A stretch of 49,937 nucleotides of DNA. Origin: a virus. Numbering within the stretch: the first letter of the stretch is position 1; each line of letters starts with the position of its first letter. A program made the translations under genes and the position numbers. A model generated the notes under the pieces. It was given only the letters and a program-made list of their open reading frames with translations, searched no databases and had not been told where the DNA came from. Below, one piece after another: positions 49,103 to 49,937 of this stretch. The stretch is taken from the IMG/VR virus record IMGVR_UViG_3300047322_000435, positions 1 through 49,937 of that record. One strand, given 5' to 3'.

Positions 49103-49937
49103 ATGGCAAATACGCTTTACCTTGAAGTAACCGCCGCCGCCGCTGAGACCGCCGGTAAAATCATCGCGCAACGTAAGGGACAGAATAACCGTCCCGCGCG
49201 CGTGACCGTGGGCGCCAAAGGTGGCGCCACCGCATCGGTCCAGGTCAACGGCTCGCATGTGCTTATGAACCTTCCAAGCCTGCCGGCGTCCACCGTGTTG
49301 AGCCGCGTTGAGGCTGACCGCATGTTAGGCTTCGTGGCGCACGAGTGCCTACACGTACTGCACACGGACTGGCAATGGTGGCACCATTGCGTGCAAGCCG
49401 GCGCCCGGGTGCGGCATTGGGCCAACTGTTTGGAAGATGTCCGCATTGAGGCAAAGGAACTCCGCGCGGGTGTTTTTCCGGCTCTGCGCGGCATCCTGTC
49501 CGCGACCACCGATCATGTTCACTACCAGGGTTTGACGCGCGCCGCGAAAGACGGTCGCGCCATCGGCGCCAGGATTGCCGACGCGCCCTATTGCGTGGCG
49601 ATTTTGGGCAGGATGGCCAACCGCTACACGGTGCCCACGGCGCGCGGCTTGCGTGGCGCGTTGCACCCGGACGTGGCGCGGCTTGTCGATCGCGCGCTTG
49701 CCGAAGTGAAATCCTGCCGGTCAACGCATGACGTTTACAGTCTGGCCATGCGCATGGTGGACCTGGAACGCCAGATTATCGCCGCGAACGCACCGCCCCC
49801 GCCACCGCCCACGCCACCGGAGGATCAGGACGCCCCTGGCGCCGATGGCGAGGCTGGCGAGGCTGGCGAGGCTCAGGATGGCCAGGACGCCCCTGAGAGC
49901 GGCCAGGACGCCCCTGGCGCCGATGGCGAGGCTGGCG
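49103..49937 (+). CDS. Metallopeptidase-VWA (CobT-like) protein, N-terminal part
   Basis: The start ATG lies 4 bases after the stop of the AAA+ gene, with GAGGGGAG as ribosome-binding site, so the two are translationally coupled. An HExxH zinc-protease motif, HECLH, is at residues 80-84 in a helix that follows an AD-RMLGFVA segment. This resembles the putative metallopeptidase domain found N-terminal to VWA-like domains (DUF2201 type). A Pro-rich stretch (PPPPPPTPPE) near residue 230 leads into the acidic repeats, and the protein continues at base 1. The zinc-peptidase plus VWA architecture, next to a MoxR-type ATPase, suggests an ATP-driven remodelling or proteolysis machine. The substrate is unknown. 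Confidence 0.85.
   Translation, partial: MANTLYLEVTAAAAETAGKIIAQRKGQNNRPARVTVGAKGGATASVQVNGSHVLMNLPSLPASTVLSRVEADRMLGFVAHECLHVLHTDWQWWHHCVQAGARVRHWANCLEDVRIEAKELRAGVFPALRGILSATTDHVHYQGLTRAAKDGRAIGARIADAPYCVAILGRMANRYTVPTARGLRGALHPDVARLVDRALAEVKSCRSTHDVYSLAMRMVDLERQIIAANAPPPPPPTPPEDQDAPGADGEAGEAGEAQDGQDAPESGQDAPGADGEAG
49823..49937. repeat. Terminal direct repeat, right copy (circular overlap)
   Basis: Exact copy of bases 1-115. It starts 720 bases (240 codons) into the gene that begins at 49103, and the codon phase here matches the phase of the open frame at base 1. Both copies lie in the region encoding Asp/Gly/Glu/Ala-rich repeats, so the true number of repeat units could be miscounted by short-read assembly. 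Confidence 0.85.

Overview
This window looks like the essentially complete genome of a temperate, podovirus-like double-stranded DNA phage of a GC-rich bacterium. The host cannot be read from the sequence; a proteobacterium is likely from the virion gene set. The first 115 bases are repeated exactly as the last 115 (1-115 = 49823-49937). One gene runs off the right end and continues in frame at the left end, so the contig is circular with a unique length of about 49.82 kb. No tRNA, rRNA or CRISPR array was seen.

Layout. (1) 47551-49937 plus 1-1799, + strand: a MoxR/CobS-like AAA+ ATPase, a zinc-metallopeptidase/VWA protein with acidic tandem repeats, and three small genes. (2) 1837-7853, - strand: lysogeny and replication-initiation block with a C1-type repressor, an excisionase-like protein, a tyrosine integrase, three small genes, a primase-helicase and a small coiled-coil protein. 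A 33-bp inverted repeat around an AT-rich core lies just past the primase and is a candidate origin. (3) 8143-15850, + strand: replication and recombination operon with a Cro-like protein, a RuvC-like resolvase, an SNF2 helicase split into two ORFs, a DUF2800/Cas4-like nuclease, a DUF2815 ssDNA-binding protein and a family A DNA polymerase. (4) 15851-16297: noncoding gap between convergent operons with three 17-bp TGCAC-spaced sites. (5) 16298-47401, - strand: the late operon, read from right to left. It runs from a zinc-ribbon protein and a TerS-like protein through an S74 tail fibre, a tail spike, membrane proteins, Ig-like proteins, terminase large subunit, portal, scaffold, major capsid, tail tube proteins and internal virion proteins to a 2006-aa giant virion protein.

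The most striking object is the terminase large subunit. It is interrupted by a 264-codon intein (37863-38654), and inside the intein, in another reading frame, lies a complete endonuclease VII-like HNH gene (37951-38412). Other items worth follow-up are the AAA+/metallopeptidase-VWA pair, an A_AAA_AAC slippery heptamer at the excisionase-integrase overlap, the shared operator-like repeats, strong enrichment of the palindrome GTCCCGGGAC, and hairpins placed at head-gene translation signals.

Functions rest on reading motifs by eye; no database search was run.
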